DNA from: Panopea generosa
Lineage: Eukaryota; Mollusca; Bivalvia; Adapedonta; Hiatellidae
Direction of reading: 5' to 3'
NCBI GenBank assembly: GCA_029582155.1
Contig: CM055895.1
Location: forward strand, 52,605,250 to 52,669,249
DNA: 64,000 bases
The translations under genes were made by a program, and so were the position numbers. Below the pieces are notes generated by a model, which searched no databases, was not told where the DNA came from, and worked only from the letters and a program-made list of their open reading frames with translations. Shown one piece after another: positions 37,702 through 51,104 of this stretch (within the stretch, counting starts at the first letter, position 1; each line of letters begins with the position of its first letter).

Positions 37702-38039
37702 CAGTGTTGTTTTTTTTAACAATTTTTGAAAAATGTTCACCCATACCCTTGGAATTGAGAATTTTAGCAGCATTTTCATTACAATAAGGAAAACATTTGC
37801 ATTAAATCTATTTTTTTTTCAACTTCTAAAAGATTGTGCACTTGTTTCACTGACCATTTGATTGAAGAATCAATTTCATACTCAATTCAGAATGGGGGAA
37901 ACTTTGTTTATATTACTAAGTAATTATGGCAAGTTTCAATTTACAATTATTGAAGCTCTCAGCTGTGAATTTTTATCACTCAATTTGCCATTGGAATATG
38001 ACCTAATAACAGCTATGAAAGTGGCCAATAAAAGCACTG
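37702..38039. mobile_element. CAGTG-ended DNA transposon, copy 2 (338 bp, internally deleted), synaptogyrin intron 2
   Basis: It starts 37 bases after exon 2. Ends are CAGTGTTGTTTTTTTTAAC and, inverted, CAGTGCTTTTATTGGCCAC. Flanks aaaagt and aaaaga could be a decayed 5-6-bp duplication. Relative to copy 1 about 800 internal bases are missing. Confidence 0.6.
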
Positions 38040-38771
38040 AAAGATCATAAGTTGTCAGAATTTCATTTTTGTCAGTTTTTTTACTGTTGTATCATAATTT
38101 ATTATAAACTTGCACAAACTTTGCCAATATGTGAGAATGGTTGCCAGTTCCTTGTGAAAAAGCATAAAAATGCTTTCCAGATTCACTCTAAAAGTATTCC
38201 AACACAATAAAACTATAAACCATGTACATGATTTTGAGATGTACAAATGTTTCATTGGAAACACTGAATTACTATTCTAGTTATGTCAATCATTGAAATT
38301 ACCAAAAATAATATACTGTATAATCCAATAGTTCATTGACTTCAATTTGGTTTTGATTCGATCCGGTTTAAGGGTAACTTATCGTTAAATTTGTTTCCTC
38401 CTAGAAAGGCTATGATTATTTATATTTATTTTGAACGTTATTTACTGCATTTAAGTCAGCCTCAGATAAAATAGAATGTTGTCAGTGCAACAGATTTATA
38501 AGATTTTGAAGTAAATTGGATATTATCCTATCAGTTTGGTTCTAATTTGGTATCTGCCAAAATGAATTTGGTACTTTACACGTCATTTTTAGCTCATTTG
38601 GGTAGTAATTAATTCAATAAGTTTTACAACCTTTTTATTTTATTTATACAATATATACTTTGGCTTCCCATCCACTCAGTGGTCTTACTGCTAAGACTTC
38701 AACTGTGATTTTTTGTTAAACCCTTTACTCCATAGATACGCGTTTTCCCACACCAATCACAGAATGCCTTT

Positions 38772-38838
38772 GAAAACAGTGCAGGAAGAGTTCAGATTGC
38801 TCATAATGAGCAATCTGAACACTTCCTGCACTGTTTTC
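38772..38838. repeat. 67-bp near-perfect palindrome
   Basis: The 33-base arms start GAAAACAGTGCAGGAAG and differ at one position (a versus t at arm base 18). They meet at a single central A (38805). There is no loop, so it would form a foldback or cruciform rather than a classical pre-miRNA. Confidence 0.9.
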
Positions 38839-38886
38839 CACTCTGTCAGTTAATATAAACATAATTCACCCAATAATTCAAAAGCC

Positions 38887-38968
38887 TTCTATATTAGAGG
38901 TGTCAAAAGGCGTCTATATTAGAGGTGTCAAAAGGCGTCTATATTAGAGGTGTCCAAAGGTGTCTATA
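38887..38968. repeat. 25-bp tandem repeat, about 3 copies
   Basis: gtctatattagaggtgtca followed by aaaggc, repeated with little change, about 50 bases after the palindrome. Confidence 0.8.
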
Positions 38969-39249
38969 TGAAGTAAAGGGTTAATTTTCAACAGTCATTT
39001 CAGTAAACATTTTGGTAACAGTTTCCTGTGAACCTGAGCAGCATGTAAATATTATATTTTTTAAAAATCTCTTAAATTTTTCCTTAATGATTTTGCTGAT
39101 TTCGAAAAAAATAACTTGCATATTGTCATATTTTAGGCACTTTTCAAAATGGTATATATAAGGATACACACACATTTTGTTACAATTGGGTATTGAACGC
39201 TTTCTTCTGCATTTAAGTATTTTTGGTTCTTATTTTCATTACACTTTCA

Positions 39250-39535
39250 CGACGGGCCCGGTTAGCTCAGTCGGTAACTCGTCTGACTATCAGTCCAGGG
39301 GTCTTGAGTTTGAATCCCCATCTGGCAACAGTCTATTCGATGATCAATATACGACATTGTGTCTCATTATCATTCGTCTCTCACTGCTGTTTCAAGTGGG
39401 AAAGTTATCAATTATTTGTGGAGATTGGGTGTGCTCCAGTACTGGTTAACCTTTCAATATCGCAGAAAACAGTGGTTAGGTTAACTGATCATTTGTTGGC
39501 TCTAGATGGCATAAAATGATGCTAAATATTCAATT
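39250..39535 (+). mobile_element. tRNA-derived SINE, near full length
   Basis: The tRNA-like head has A box ggttagctcagtcggtaac and B box gagtttgaatccc. A body follows with acgacattgtgtctcatta, caagtgggaaag, tccagtactggttaac, cagtggttaggttaactgat, and an AT-rich tail. The head is degenerate and unlikely to be a functional tRNA. Relatives lie at 46378, 48765-49235 and 52690 in this intron. Confidence 0.75.
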
Positions 39536-40915
39536 AATCATTACGCTTTCTTTAAATTTTAATTGATTATTTAGATAAATATGATGCTTATCTGTTGCTC
39601 TGTGTAACCATGTTGCATTTATCATTAAAATTATTACAGAATGAGGTAATGTACGTTTATTCTTCTTAAAATGATTTGAGCTCACAATTAAATTGGAAAA
39701 ATCCATCAGTTATAATAATCAGATGAGGTATTTTATTGAAGGTGACAATTCATAGATCTCTTTTAACAATTGTAAAGAAAAAAAGCAAAACAACAACAGC
39801 AAGAATGTTAAGAGATCATCACATAACATGAAGCCAGAAAATGTTTAACAGAAAGCATAGTCATCAGGCCATAATAAATTCATTGCTAGTTTATATCATC
39901 TTCGCCCGCCCCTTAATTTTCATGCCACCAACCCATTTTATTTTCATAAAAAAAACACACAAAAAAAACAAGAAAAAGTAACAAAAAATATATAAAAAAT
40001 CCCCCCACACCCCCCTCACCCCCTTTTTAAGAAAAAAATGGATGATAATCTAGCAATTAATTTATAATGGCCTTAACTGATTTTGAGAACTACACATAAA
40101 ACTTGAAGCTTGTCTAGTTGTACAGGCTTTTAATTAAGTTGAACCTTTAGCTTGTATAACAGTATATGGCATCATAAAATATCATGGAAGCCAATTACAG
40201 ATTACCACAGCACAAACCATAATGATAATTCCATGTAAATGTAAAACTTAATGTTTTATGTTTCATGTTGCTTCACCATGTTGTATTTATATTGGTTGTT
40301 ACTGGAGTGAAAAATAAAGAATACTGGTACAGTAAATATTTTTTCTACTTTTTTGTAAACACAGTTTGGAAAGGTTTGGCATTGGTCTCTTATTATTACA
40401 TTATTGACTGGTTTACTACTTTGTCAGAATGTCTGGATGCTGTAGTCTATAAATAGTTACCGGCTGCACAAGCATGCAAACCATTATCAGTTATTTATTA
40501 TACTTCAATATCTTGTTATCTATAAATTGGGGACATATGATCTTGTTTATATGAATATATAACTGAAATTAATGAATTCACAATGTGTCTTGTTTCAATA
40601 AACATCAGAGAAGATCAGGCTGATAGAACGGTAACAATTCTGAATGCCAACTTTATGTAAATAATTTCAGGTCTCACTGCATAGTAGGATTTTGCACTGT
40701 TCTTTATAAAATAAGGTCTAGGATGTCCACAGTAAAAATAAATCTACATAGAAAAGGGCTTTTTAAGTATTTCTTTCCGAAGCATGAATGTATCTATGCA
40801 ATAAAAATGCTCAATATTTGGTAGTTTGACCAGCTTGTTTGTTTATAAAGACAGAGCAGTGACACCCCAAGTTTTTTTAAAAAAAGAAAACCATAATTGC
40901 TATAATATATATCCA
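39536..40915. other. Synaptogyrin intron 2, unclassified
   Basis: AT-rich; an A- and C-rich low-complexity patch lies at 39945-40030. No gene seen; the 63-codon frame near 40265 has no recognised motif. Confidence 0.4.
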
Positions 40916-40917
40916 TA

Positions 40918-43900
40918 TCTGTAGTATAAATGATGCATGACAAGATCTGTGTGGTGTTCTAGGGCTTCATGTACTACTGTAGTATAAGTGATCCATGACA
41001 AGATCTTTTTGGTGTTTTAGGGCTTCATGTACTTCTGTAGTATAAGTGATCCATGACAAAATCTTTGTGGTGTTCTAGGGCTTCATGTACTTCTGTAGTA
41101 TAAGTGATCCATGGCAAGATCTTTGTGGTGTTCTAGGGTTTCATGTACTTCTGTAGTATTAGTGATGCATGGCAAGATATTTGTGGTGTTCTAGGGACTC
41201 ATGTACTACTGTAGTATAAGTGATGCATGGCAAGATATTTGTGGTGTTCTAGGGACTCATGTACTGCTGTAGTATAAGTGATGCATGGCAAGATATTTGT
41301 GTTGTTCTAGGGACTCATGTACTACTGCAGTATAAGTGACCCATCGCAAGATCTTTGTGGTGTTCTAGGGCTTCATGTACTTCTGCAGTATAAGTGATCC
41401 ATGGCAAGATCTTTGTGGTGTTCTAGGGCTTCATGTACTTCTGTAGTATAAAGTGATCCATGGCAAGATATTTGAAGTGTTTTAGGGCTTCATGTACTAC
41501 TGCAGTATAAGTGATCCATGGCAAGATCTTTGTGGTGTTCTAGGGCTTCATGTACTATTGTAGTATAAGTGATGCATGGCAAAATCTTTGTGGTGTCCTA
41601 GGGCTTCATGTACTTCTGTAGTATAAGTGATGCATGGCAAGATATTTGTGGTGTTCTAGGGCTTCATGTACTTCTGTAGTATAAGTGATGCATGGCAAGA
41701 TATTTGTGGTGTTCTAGGGCTTCATATACTACTGTAGTATAAGTGATGCATGGCAAGATATTTGTGGTGTTCTAGAGCTTCATGTACTACTGCAGTATAA
41801 GTGATCCATGGCAAGATCTTTGTGGTGTTCTAGGGCTTCATGTACTACTGTAGTATAAGTGATGCATGGCAAGATCTTTGTGGTGTTCTAGGGCTTCATG
41901 TACTACTGTAGTATAAGTGATGCATGGCAAGATATTTGTGGTGTTCTAGGGCTTCATGTACTTCTGTAGTATAAGTGATGCATGGCAAGATATTTGTGGT
42001 GTTCTAGGGCTTCATGTACTACTGTAGTATAAGTGATGCATGGCAAGATCTTTGTGGTGTTCTAGGGCTTCATGTACTTCTTTAGTATAAGTTATCCATG
42101 GCAAGATCTTTGTGGTGTTCTATGGCTTCATGTACTTCTGTAGTATAAGTTATCCATGGCAAGATCTTTGTTGTGTTTTAGGACTTTGTGTACTTCTGTA
42201 GTTTAAGTTATCCATGGCAAGATATTTGTGGTGTTCTAGGGCTTCATGTACTTCTGTAGTATAAGTGATCCATGGCAAGATCTTTGTTGTGTTTTAGGGC
42301 TTGATGTACTTCTGTAGTATAAGTTATCCATGGCAAGATCTTTATGGTGTTCTAGGGCTTCATGTACTCCTGTAGTATAAGTGATCCACGGCAAGATATT
42401 TGTGGTGTTCTAGGGCTTCATGTACTTCTGTAGTATAAGTTATCCATGGCAAGATCTGTGTGGTGTTCTAGGGCTTCATGTACTTTTGTAGTATAAGTGA
42501 TCCATGGCAAGATATTTGTGGTGTTATAGGGCTTCATGTACTTCTGTAGTATAAGTGATCGATGGCAAGATATTTGTGGTGTTTTATGGCTTCATGTACT
42601 TCTGTAGTATAAGTGATCCATGGCAAGATCTTTGTGGTGTTTTATGGCTTCATTTACTTCTGTAGTATAAGTGAGTGGTGTTCTAGGGCTTCATGTACTT
42701 CTGTAGTTTAAGTTATCCATGGCAAGATCTGTGTTGTGTTCTAGGGACTCATGTACTTCTGTAGTATAAGTGATCCATGGCACGATCTTTCTGGTGTTCT
42801 AGGGCTTCATGTGCTTCTGTAGTATAAGTGATATATGGCAAGATCTGTATAGTGTTTTAGGGCTTCATGTACTTCTGTAGTATAAGTGATGCATGGCAAG
42901 ATCTATGTGGTGTTCTAGGGACTCATGTTCTTCTGTAGTATAAGTGATCCATGGCAAGATCTTTCTGGTGTTTTAGGGCTTCATGTGCTTCTGTAGTATA
43001 AGTGATCCATGTCGAGATCTGTGTGGTGTTCCAGGGCTTCATGTACTACTGTAGTATAAGTGATCCATGGCAAGATATTTGTGGTGTTATAGGGCTTCAT
43101 GTACTTCTGTAGTATAAGTGATCCATGGCAAGATATTTGTGGTGTTTTATGGCTTCATGTACTTCTGTAGTATAAGTGATCCATGGCAAGATCTTTGTGG
43201 TGTTTTATGGCTTCATGTACTTCTGTAGTATAAGTGAGTGGTGTTTTATGGCTTCATGTACTTTTGTAGTATAAGTGAGTGGTATTCTAGGGCTTCATGT
43301 GCTTCTGTAGTATAAGTGAGTGGTGTTCTAGGGCTTCATGTACTTCTGTAGTATAAGTGATGCATGGCAAGATTTGGGTGGTGTTCTAGGGACTCATGTT
43401 CTTCTGTAGTATAAGTGATCCATGGCAAGATCTTTCTGGTGTTTTAGGGCTTCATGTGCTTCTGTAGTATAAGTGATCCATGTCAAGATCTGTGTGGTGT
43501 TCCAGAGCTTCATGTACTACTGTAGTATAAGTGATGCATGGCAAAATATGTGTGGTGTTCTAGGGACTCATGTACTACTGTAGTATAAGTGATCTATGGT
43601 AAGATCTGTGTGGTGTTCTAGGGACTCATGTACTTCTGTAGTATAAGTGATCCATGGCAAGATATTTCTGGTGTTTTAGGGCTTCATGTACTTCTGTAGT
43701 ATAAGTGATCCATGGCAAGATCTGTGTGGTGTTCTAGGGCTTCATGTACTACTGTAGTATAAGTGATCCATGGCACAATATGTGTGGTGTTCTAGGGACT
43801 CATGTACTTCTGTAGTATAAGTGATCCATGGCAAGATCTGTGTGGTGTTCTAGGGCTTCATGTACTTCTGTAGTATAAGTGATCCATAGCAAGATCTGTG

Positions 43901-45892
43901 TGGTGTTCTAGGGCTTCATGTACTACTGCAGTATGAGTGATGCATGACAAGATCTTTGTGGTGTTCAATGGCTTCATGTACTACTGTAGTTTAAGTGATG
44001 CATGGCAAGATATTTGTGGTGTTTAGGGACTCATGTACTTCTGTAGTATAAGTTATCCATGGCAAGATATTTGTGGTGTTTTAGGGCTTCATGTACTACT
44101 GCAGTATAAGTGATCCATGACAAGATCTTTGTGGTAATCAAGGGCTTCATGTACTTCTGTAGTATAAGTGATGCATGTCAAGATCTGTGTGGTGTTCTAG
44201 GGACTCATGTACTTCTGTAGTATAAGTTATCCATGGCGAAATGTTTGTGGTAACTTAGGGACTCATGTACTTCTGTAGTATAAGTGATCCATGGCAAGAT
44301 CTGTGTGGTGTTCTAGGGCTTCATGTACTCTTGTAGTAGAAGTTATCCATGGCAAGATCTTTGTGGTGTTTTAGGGCTTCATGTACCTCGTAGTAGAAGT
44401 AATCCATGGCAAGATATTTGTGGTGTTCTAGGGCTTCATGTACTACTGTAGTATAAGTGATCCATGGCAAGATCTTTGTGGTGTTCTAGGGCTTCATGTA
44501 CTTCTGTAGTATAAGTGATCCGTGGCAAGATCTTTATGGTGTTCTAGGGACTCATGTACTTCTGTAGTATAAGTGATGCATGACAAGATCTTTGTGGTGT
44601 TCTAGGGCTTCATGTACTTCTGTAGTATAAGTAATCCATGGCAAGATATTTGTGGTGTTCTAGGGACTCATGTACTTCTGTAGTATAAGTGATGCATGAC
44701 AAGATCTTTGTGGTGTTCTAGGGCTTCATGTACTTCTGTAGTATAAATGATCCATGGCAAGATCTTTGTGGTGTTTTAGGGTTTCATGTACTTCTGTAGT
44801 ATAAGTGATGCATGGCTAGATCTTTGTGGTGTTCTAGGGCTTCATGTACTTCTGTAGTATAAGTTATCCATGACAAATCTTTGTTGTGTTTTAGGGCTTC
44901 ATGTACTTCTGTAGTATAAGTTATCCATGGCAAGATATTTGTGGTGTTCTAGGGACTCATGTACTTCTGTAGTATAAGTGACGCATGACAAGATCTTTGT
45001 GGTGTTCTAGGGCATCATGTACTTCTGTAGTATAAGTGATCCATGGCAAGATATTTGAGGTGTTTAGGGCTTCATGTACTACTGTAGTATAAATGATGCA
45101 TGGCAAGATCTTTGTGGTGTTTTAGGGCTTCATGTACTACTGTAGTATAAGTGATCCATGTCAAGATCTTTGTGGTGTTCTAGGGCTTCATGTACTTCTG
45201 TAGTATAAGTGATGCATGGCAAGATCTTTGTGGTGTTTTAGGGCTTCATGTACTACTGTAGTATAAGTGATGCATGGCAAGATCTTTGTGGTGTTCTAGG
45301 GCTTCATGTACTTCTGTAGAAGAAGTTATCCATGGCAAGATCTTTGTGGTGTTTTAGGGCTTCATGTACTTATATAGTATAAGTGATCCATGTCAAGATA
45401 TTTGTGGTGTTCTAGGGCTTCATGTACTACTGTAGTATAAGTGAACTATGGCAAGATCTTTGTGGTGTTCCAGGGCTTCATGTACTTCTGTAGTATAAGT
45501 GATCCATGGCAAGATCTGTGTGGTGATTTAGGGCTTCATGTACTTCTGTAGTATAAGTGATGCATGGCAAGATCTTTGTGGTGTTCTAGGGCTTCATGTA
45601 CTACTGTAGTATAAGTGATCTATGGCAAGATCTTTGTGGTGTTCCAGGGCTTCATGTACTTCTGTAGTATAAGTGATCCATGGCAAGATCTGTGTGGTGA
45701 TTTAGGGCTTCATGTACTTCTGTAGTATAAGTGATGCATGGCAAGATCTTTGTGGTGTTCTAGGGCTTCATGTACTAATGTAATATAAGTGACCCATCGC
45801 AAAATCTGTATGGTGTTCTAGGGACTCATGTACTTCTGTAGTATAAGTGATCCATGTGTAGTATAAGTAATGAATGGCAAGATCTGTGTAGC
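40918..45892. repeat. 5-kb satellite, 58-bp unit, about 85 copies, synaptogyrin intron 2
   Basis: The unit is tacttctgtagtataagtga, then tccatggcaagatctttg, then tggtgttctagggcttcatg; successive copies at 45541 and 45599 give 58 bp. Many units carry tactactgtagta, a short palindrome. A few units are shortened (gtgagtggtgtt, deleting the gatccatggcaag part) around 42670 and 43230-43320. Confidence 0.95.
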
Positions 45893-47378
45893 TCTTTCAT
45901 ATAAAAAAAAGATGATAAATTGAGTGTTTACAACAACAAAGATTGAGGCTCGTTCTATATAGTTTTTGTTTATGCTGTCTGTTTCTTTCTGTATGTATGG
46001 TATGTTAATGAGTTGTCCCATCAGTAAATTGGGAGTAAAACTGGAATGATCCTTACGACTGACTTCACCCAACCTTTATACATGTATGTTGATAGACAGT
46101 AAAATCTCATTCATTCAGCCATAATTATGGTATCCATTATTATTACTATTAGTTGTTTTCTGTTTTGGAGTTCTAGTTATATACTGTTTTTGATACCAAC
46201 CATTTATCTGATTGTGTTTCTGTGTCTGTATACTACGTTGAGAAGGTTGCTAGTTTTTCTGTTTTATGCATTCATTCTTGGTGATGTTTTTGTTATTCAT
46301 CATTTCTTTACAGCAAAATATCTTTTTTTCTGCATTTGTGAACATGGTCAGCAATGTTAGTCTCTCTGTCTAAGTGACAGGGCCCTGTTTGCTCAGTCGC
46401 AAATCAATCCACTGGGTCATTTATTTGAATCCCTGCAAGTGACAGTCTCTGTGATTGAAATAAACCAAACAAACGGGTAGAGGAATCTATTATTGAATTT
46501 TAGGAAATTGTTAGTCATGATATAAGTTGAATACCGGTATGCCTTCTATTGTGTAGATAGGAACTAATTTTGCCATTGATTTATTTAACAACTACATCTC
46601 TGCTCTGTGTTCAAAGTCATGATTTGTACAGAAGATTTGTATTTATATCAAGTGTACCACCATAACCATCACCTGGCATTGTCTTTATGGAAGCATTAAA
46701 CTGCATTTCGAAACAATTGGCTATTTATTTACCAAACAATATACTGCAAGGAATCGAGAGAAGCATACATTTCGCGTGGTATTTCTCTAGTTCTCTAGTT
46801 TGTGTCTTTGATCATGGTAGATTATTGTTGTAGATGTGCTGAGAAGTTAAAGATGCTGTACAGTATAGTACGTAGAGGCTGTAAATCAATATAACTTTTG
46901 TTAATCAATAACGATTCCCCCCCCCCCCCCCCTCCTTACACATCTTCTACAGGGAAAACACCATATATTGTATGACCAAGCTTTGGAGTTGAATATACAG
47001 CAGCTCTCCAATCCAAGTGAGAGTTCTAATGAAATGAGCCAATTTACCAATCAGCAGCCTCTTTGCATAAATCCCCATGTTAGCTTCCATTTGAGGCTAA
47101 CTAATTATTATATTCTTTCCATTTATCATAGTTGATTATGTAACTCTGATTTTCTGACATTTTCTGTTATGCACTTGTTCTGTGCTGGGAAATTGAATTA
47201 AATCAAATGCCCCAGGCAGAATATTTGATATACTGTATTAAATTTATATTTGTTGTGAAAATTTACCCATAATTGGAAATGTATCTTTAACTTAATAATT
47301 ACAATGGTGGTATTCAAATCTGATTGTGGTTGGTGACTTAAATACTAAAGGTACACATGGAAATGTTGAAATGGAATT
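45893..47378. other. Synaptogyrin intron 2 between satellites
   Basis: No gene. A degenerate SINE head lies at about 46378-46470 (gggccctgtttgctcagtcg, then ttatttgaatccctgc), and a C homopolymer at about 46917-46931. Confidence 0.45.
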
Positions 47379-48760
47379 TACTCATGTTCACACATATAAT
47401 CATTCTTCATGCATATAATATGTCCTTTACTCATGTTCACACATATAATCATTCTTCATGCATTTGTCCTCTACTCATATTCAACCATATAATCATTCTT
47501 CATGCATTTGTCCTCTACTCATGTTCACACATATAACCATTCTTCATGCATTTGTCCTCTACTCATGTTCACACATATAACCATTATTCATGCATTTGTC
47601 CTCTACTCATGTTCACACATATAATCATTCTATATGCATATAATATGTCCTTTACTTATGTTCACACATAAAATCATTCTTCATGCATTTGTCCTCTACT
47701 CATGTTCACACATATAACCATTCTTCATGCATTTGTCCTCCTCTACTCATGTGCACACATATAATCATTCTTCATGCATTTGTCCTCTACTCATGTTCAC
47801 ACATATAATCATTCTTCATGCATTTGTCCTCTACTCATGTTCACACATATAACCATTCTTCATGCGTTTGTCCTCTACTCATGTTCACACATATAATCAT
47901 TCTTCATGCATTTGTCCTCTACTCATGTTCACACATATAATCATTCTTCATGTATATAATATGTCCTTTACTCATGTTCACACATATAACCATTATTCAT
48001 GCATTTGTCCTCTACTCATATTCAACCATATAATCATTCTTCATGCATTTGTCCTCTACTCATGTTCACACATATAACCATTCTTCATGCATTTGTCCTC
48101 TACTCATGTGCACACATATAACCATTCTTCATGCATTTGTCCTCTACTCATGTTCACACATATAATCATTCTTCATGCATTTGTCCTTTACTCATGTGCA
48201 CACATATAACCATTCTTCATGCATTTGTCCCTTACTCATGTTCACACATATAATCATTCTTCATGCATTTGTCCTCTACTCATGTTCACACATATAACCA
48301 TTCTTCATGCATTTGTCCTCTACTCATGTTCACACATATAATCATTCTTCATGCATTTGTCCTCTACTCATGTTCACACATATAATCATTCTTCATGCAT
48401 TTGTCCTTTACTCATGTTCATACATATAACCATTCTTCATGCATTTGTCCTCTACTCATTTTCACACATAAAACCATTTTTTCATGCATTTGTCCTCTAC
48501 TCATGTTCACACATATAATCATTTTTTCATGCATTTGTCCTCTACTCATGTTCACACATATAATCATTCTTCATGCATTTGTCCTCTACTCATGTTCACA
48601 CATATAACCATTCTTCATGCATTTGTCCTCTACTCATGTTCACACATATAACCATTCTTCATGCATTTGTCCTCTACTCATGTTCACACATATAACCATT
48701 CTTCATGCATTTGTCCTCTACTCATGTTCACACATATAACCATTCTTCATGCATATATAT
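47379..48760. repeat. Satellite, 44-bp unit, about 31 copies
   Basis: The unit is tcatgttcacacatataatc, attcttcatgcatttgtcct, then ctac. Some units carry the longer catataatatgtccttt variant (47410, 47635, 47955). Plus-strand open frames across it are repeat translation. Confidence 0.93.
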
Positions 48761-48764
48761 GTCC

Positions 48765-49235
48765 AGTGGCTATGTGAGTTCCAATCACCTTTCAACCAGT
48801 CTCCTTGATGATAGATGTATGACATTGCATCTCCTTGTTATTCAACTCTTACAGCTGATTCAAGTGAAAAAGTTTTCAGTTTCTTTCTGAATTAGGTGTT
48901 TATACCTTTATTAAAGTCTCATCTATGTACAAACATATAAATAAAACATACAATAACATACATACAACTTACATAGCCAATCAATAGTAGAATTACAAGA
49001 GACTTATCACTATAAAATTAATTGACATAAAATATATACATCTATCACAGATTATACATGCTTTATATAAGAATAAGAAATATAGTATACAGCAATATAC
49101 ACCGTAAAAATTGAGAGACAGGTGCTTGAGTACTGGTTAACATTCCATGATCCCAGGAAAGAGTGGTTAGCTTAACTGATCATCTGAATACCCTCACTGA
49201 CGTCAAAATGAAGTTGAATATTCAAATCAAACAAA
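48765..49235 (+). mobile_element. SINE split by a 221-bp insertion
   Basis: The SINE 39250 body words occur in two blocks: 48800-48898 (gatgtatgacattgcatctc, attcaagtgaaaaag) and 49120-49235 (gagtactggttaac, gtggttagcttaactgatca). The AT-rich insert 48899-49119 is bordered by AGGTG on both sides (48894-48898, 49120-49124). Read on the minus strand the insert ends actttaataaaggta, as a truncated LINE 3' end might. Confidence 0.6.
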
Positions 49236-49344
49236 CACTCATGAAGGCGTAGCCATGTTAAAATATTGACCAACATTGTATTACTTTTTCTCTTTATTTT
49301 TAATTGTGTTTAATGCCATTTCCAACACATTTCAGGTTTTATTA

Positions 49345-49545
49345 TTATGGCATGTCCAGTTTTATCGGTGGAGGAAGACCTCGAACTGAGTAGAACCACC
49401 GTTCTTCCGCAAGTAACTGGCAAACTTTCTCTAATGAAGTTTTTGGAGAGAGTGGGACTCAAACCTATAACGTTAGCGGTGAGAGGTAGGTGATCTTGAG
49501 ATGGTGCCTTAGACCACTCGGTCGTGGAAGACCCTCCATTATATG
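49345..49545 (-). mobile_element. tRNA-derived SINE, near full length
   Basis: On the minus strand: A-box region cgagtggtctaaggcacc, B box aggtttgagtccc, then gaaagtttgccagttacttg, cggtggttctactcag and tail ctccaccgataaaactgg followed by acatgcc. It is the best local match for the seeds of both the roughly 70-bp and the 40-bp satellites. Confidence 0.75.
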
Positions 49546-50396
49546 ACTATTTGATACTCAGTATGTGTCAGTTGGTGGACATCACCACTCTTCACTTATT
49601 TTACCAAAAATCAAAGCTATTAAACTAGCTTGCTGACCTCACCTTCAGACTCTTTTTAAGAATACCTGCTTTTTGAATGGAATAGTAAAAACAAGAAGTT
49701 TGAAGGAAGATTGTTTTATCTTATGAGGATGTCAATAATAGGGATGCATATGTGGTTAAGTGGTCTATCTTTACATTCACATCAGTAGGTTTCCTCACAG
49801 TAGCCGATGTATCTTTAAATTGCCAATTATAAAACTCATTGTTTTAGATATAAATGATTAAACACTGTCTTTGATGTACCAGTATATGCAGATCTGATGT
49901 CTTCTGTCAGTAAAACTGGTTAACATATTTTATTGGTTGTTATGTATTTTTAAAAGGGAGTGAATGAGAATGTATTTTTTTGCAAATAAACCATAAAAAA
50001 TGATCTGTTCACAAATAGGTGTTCAACTTTACAAAAGTCAATTTTACCAGTACTCAGACACCAAGAACCATATTGATTCCCTTAAGAAAGAGGTTGTCTG
50101 GAAAATAAAAAGAAGATTTTTTTTTTAATATTTGATTAGCTTACATTGAATAAATGTATTTGGGACTCCAAAAATTGGGGTTGGGACCCTCAAATATTTT
50201 TTTAGAGTTTGTTTGACCCCAATATTAAAAACCATAGGAAAAATCCTGCATAACAATCATAATATATTGTGTAACAATTATAAAACTTTAATACAATACT
50301 ATAAGAGCAGCTGACGTGCCTGTTCTTTTTGCTTATTGTCTGGATTTAATATGTATTGAAACAGAATATGGACTGACAGAGTTTTACAAATAGTTT

Positions 50397-50790
50397 CCTT
50401 TCTTCAATACATAATAGTGTATTGTTTATTCCTTTCTTCAATACACAGTAGTGTATTGTTTATTCCTTTCTTCAATACATAGTATTGTATTGTTTATTCC
50501 TTTCTTAAATACATAGTTGTGTATTGTTTATTCCTTTCTTCAATACATAGTATTGTATTGTTTATTCCTTTCTTAAATACACAGTAGTGTATTGTTCATT
50601 CCTTTCTTCAATACATAGTAGTGTATTGTTTATTCCTTTCTTAAATACATAGTAGTGTATTGTTTATTCCTTTTTTAAATACATAGTATTGTATTGTTTA
50701 TTCCTTTCTTAAATACATAGTAGTGTATTGTTTATTCCTTTTGTCAATACACAGTAGTGTATTGTTTATTCCTTTTGTCAATACAATTAA
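50397..50790. repeat. Tandem repeat, 34-bp unit, about 11 copies
   Basis: The unit is tttcttcaatacatagtagt, then gtattgtttattcc. Each unit contains the inverted pair caatac and gtattg around a short centre. Confidence 0.9.
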
Positions 50791-51104
50791 TGTTAATAAA
50801 CAGGCATATGACGTAGTCAATTTTAGCAGCAAATGCAGAGATTTAGCTGGAGAATAACATAGGGTTAATTGTCTTCCAAAATAATTACACTTGCCAAATA
50901 ATTATAATCACCAAACCACCCTGTGCATTGTGCCTATGTGGTGTTATGTACCCCACCAACCATGGATTTGATTTTCAAAAAGGGAACACTTGTACTATGT
51001 TACCTGCGTTGAGTGTAATCTGTAGTCATTACAGTTTAGTTACTGACATCATGTTTTTGCTTTTAAATCTTTTCCATATTTAATCAGTTAAGGATTAAAA
51101 TCCC

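Noticed and set aside
39250-39325. Possible functional tRNA gene with good A and B boxes
   Set aside because: The stems do not pair, and SINE body sequence follows; the same body recurs elsewhere in the intron.
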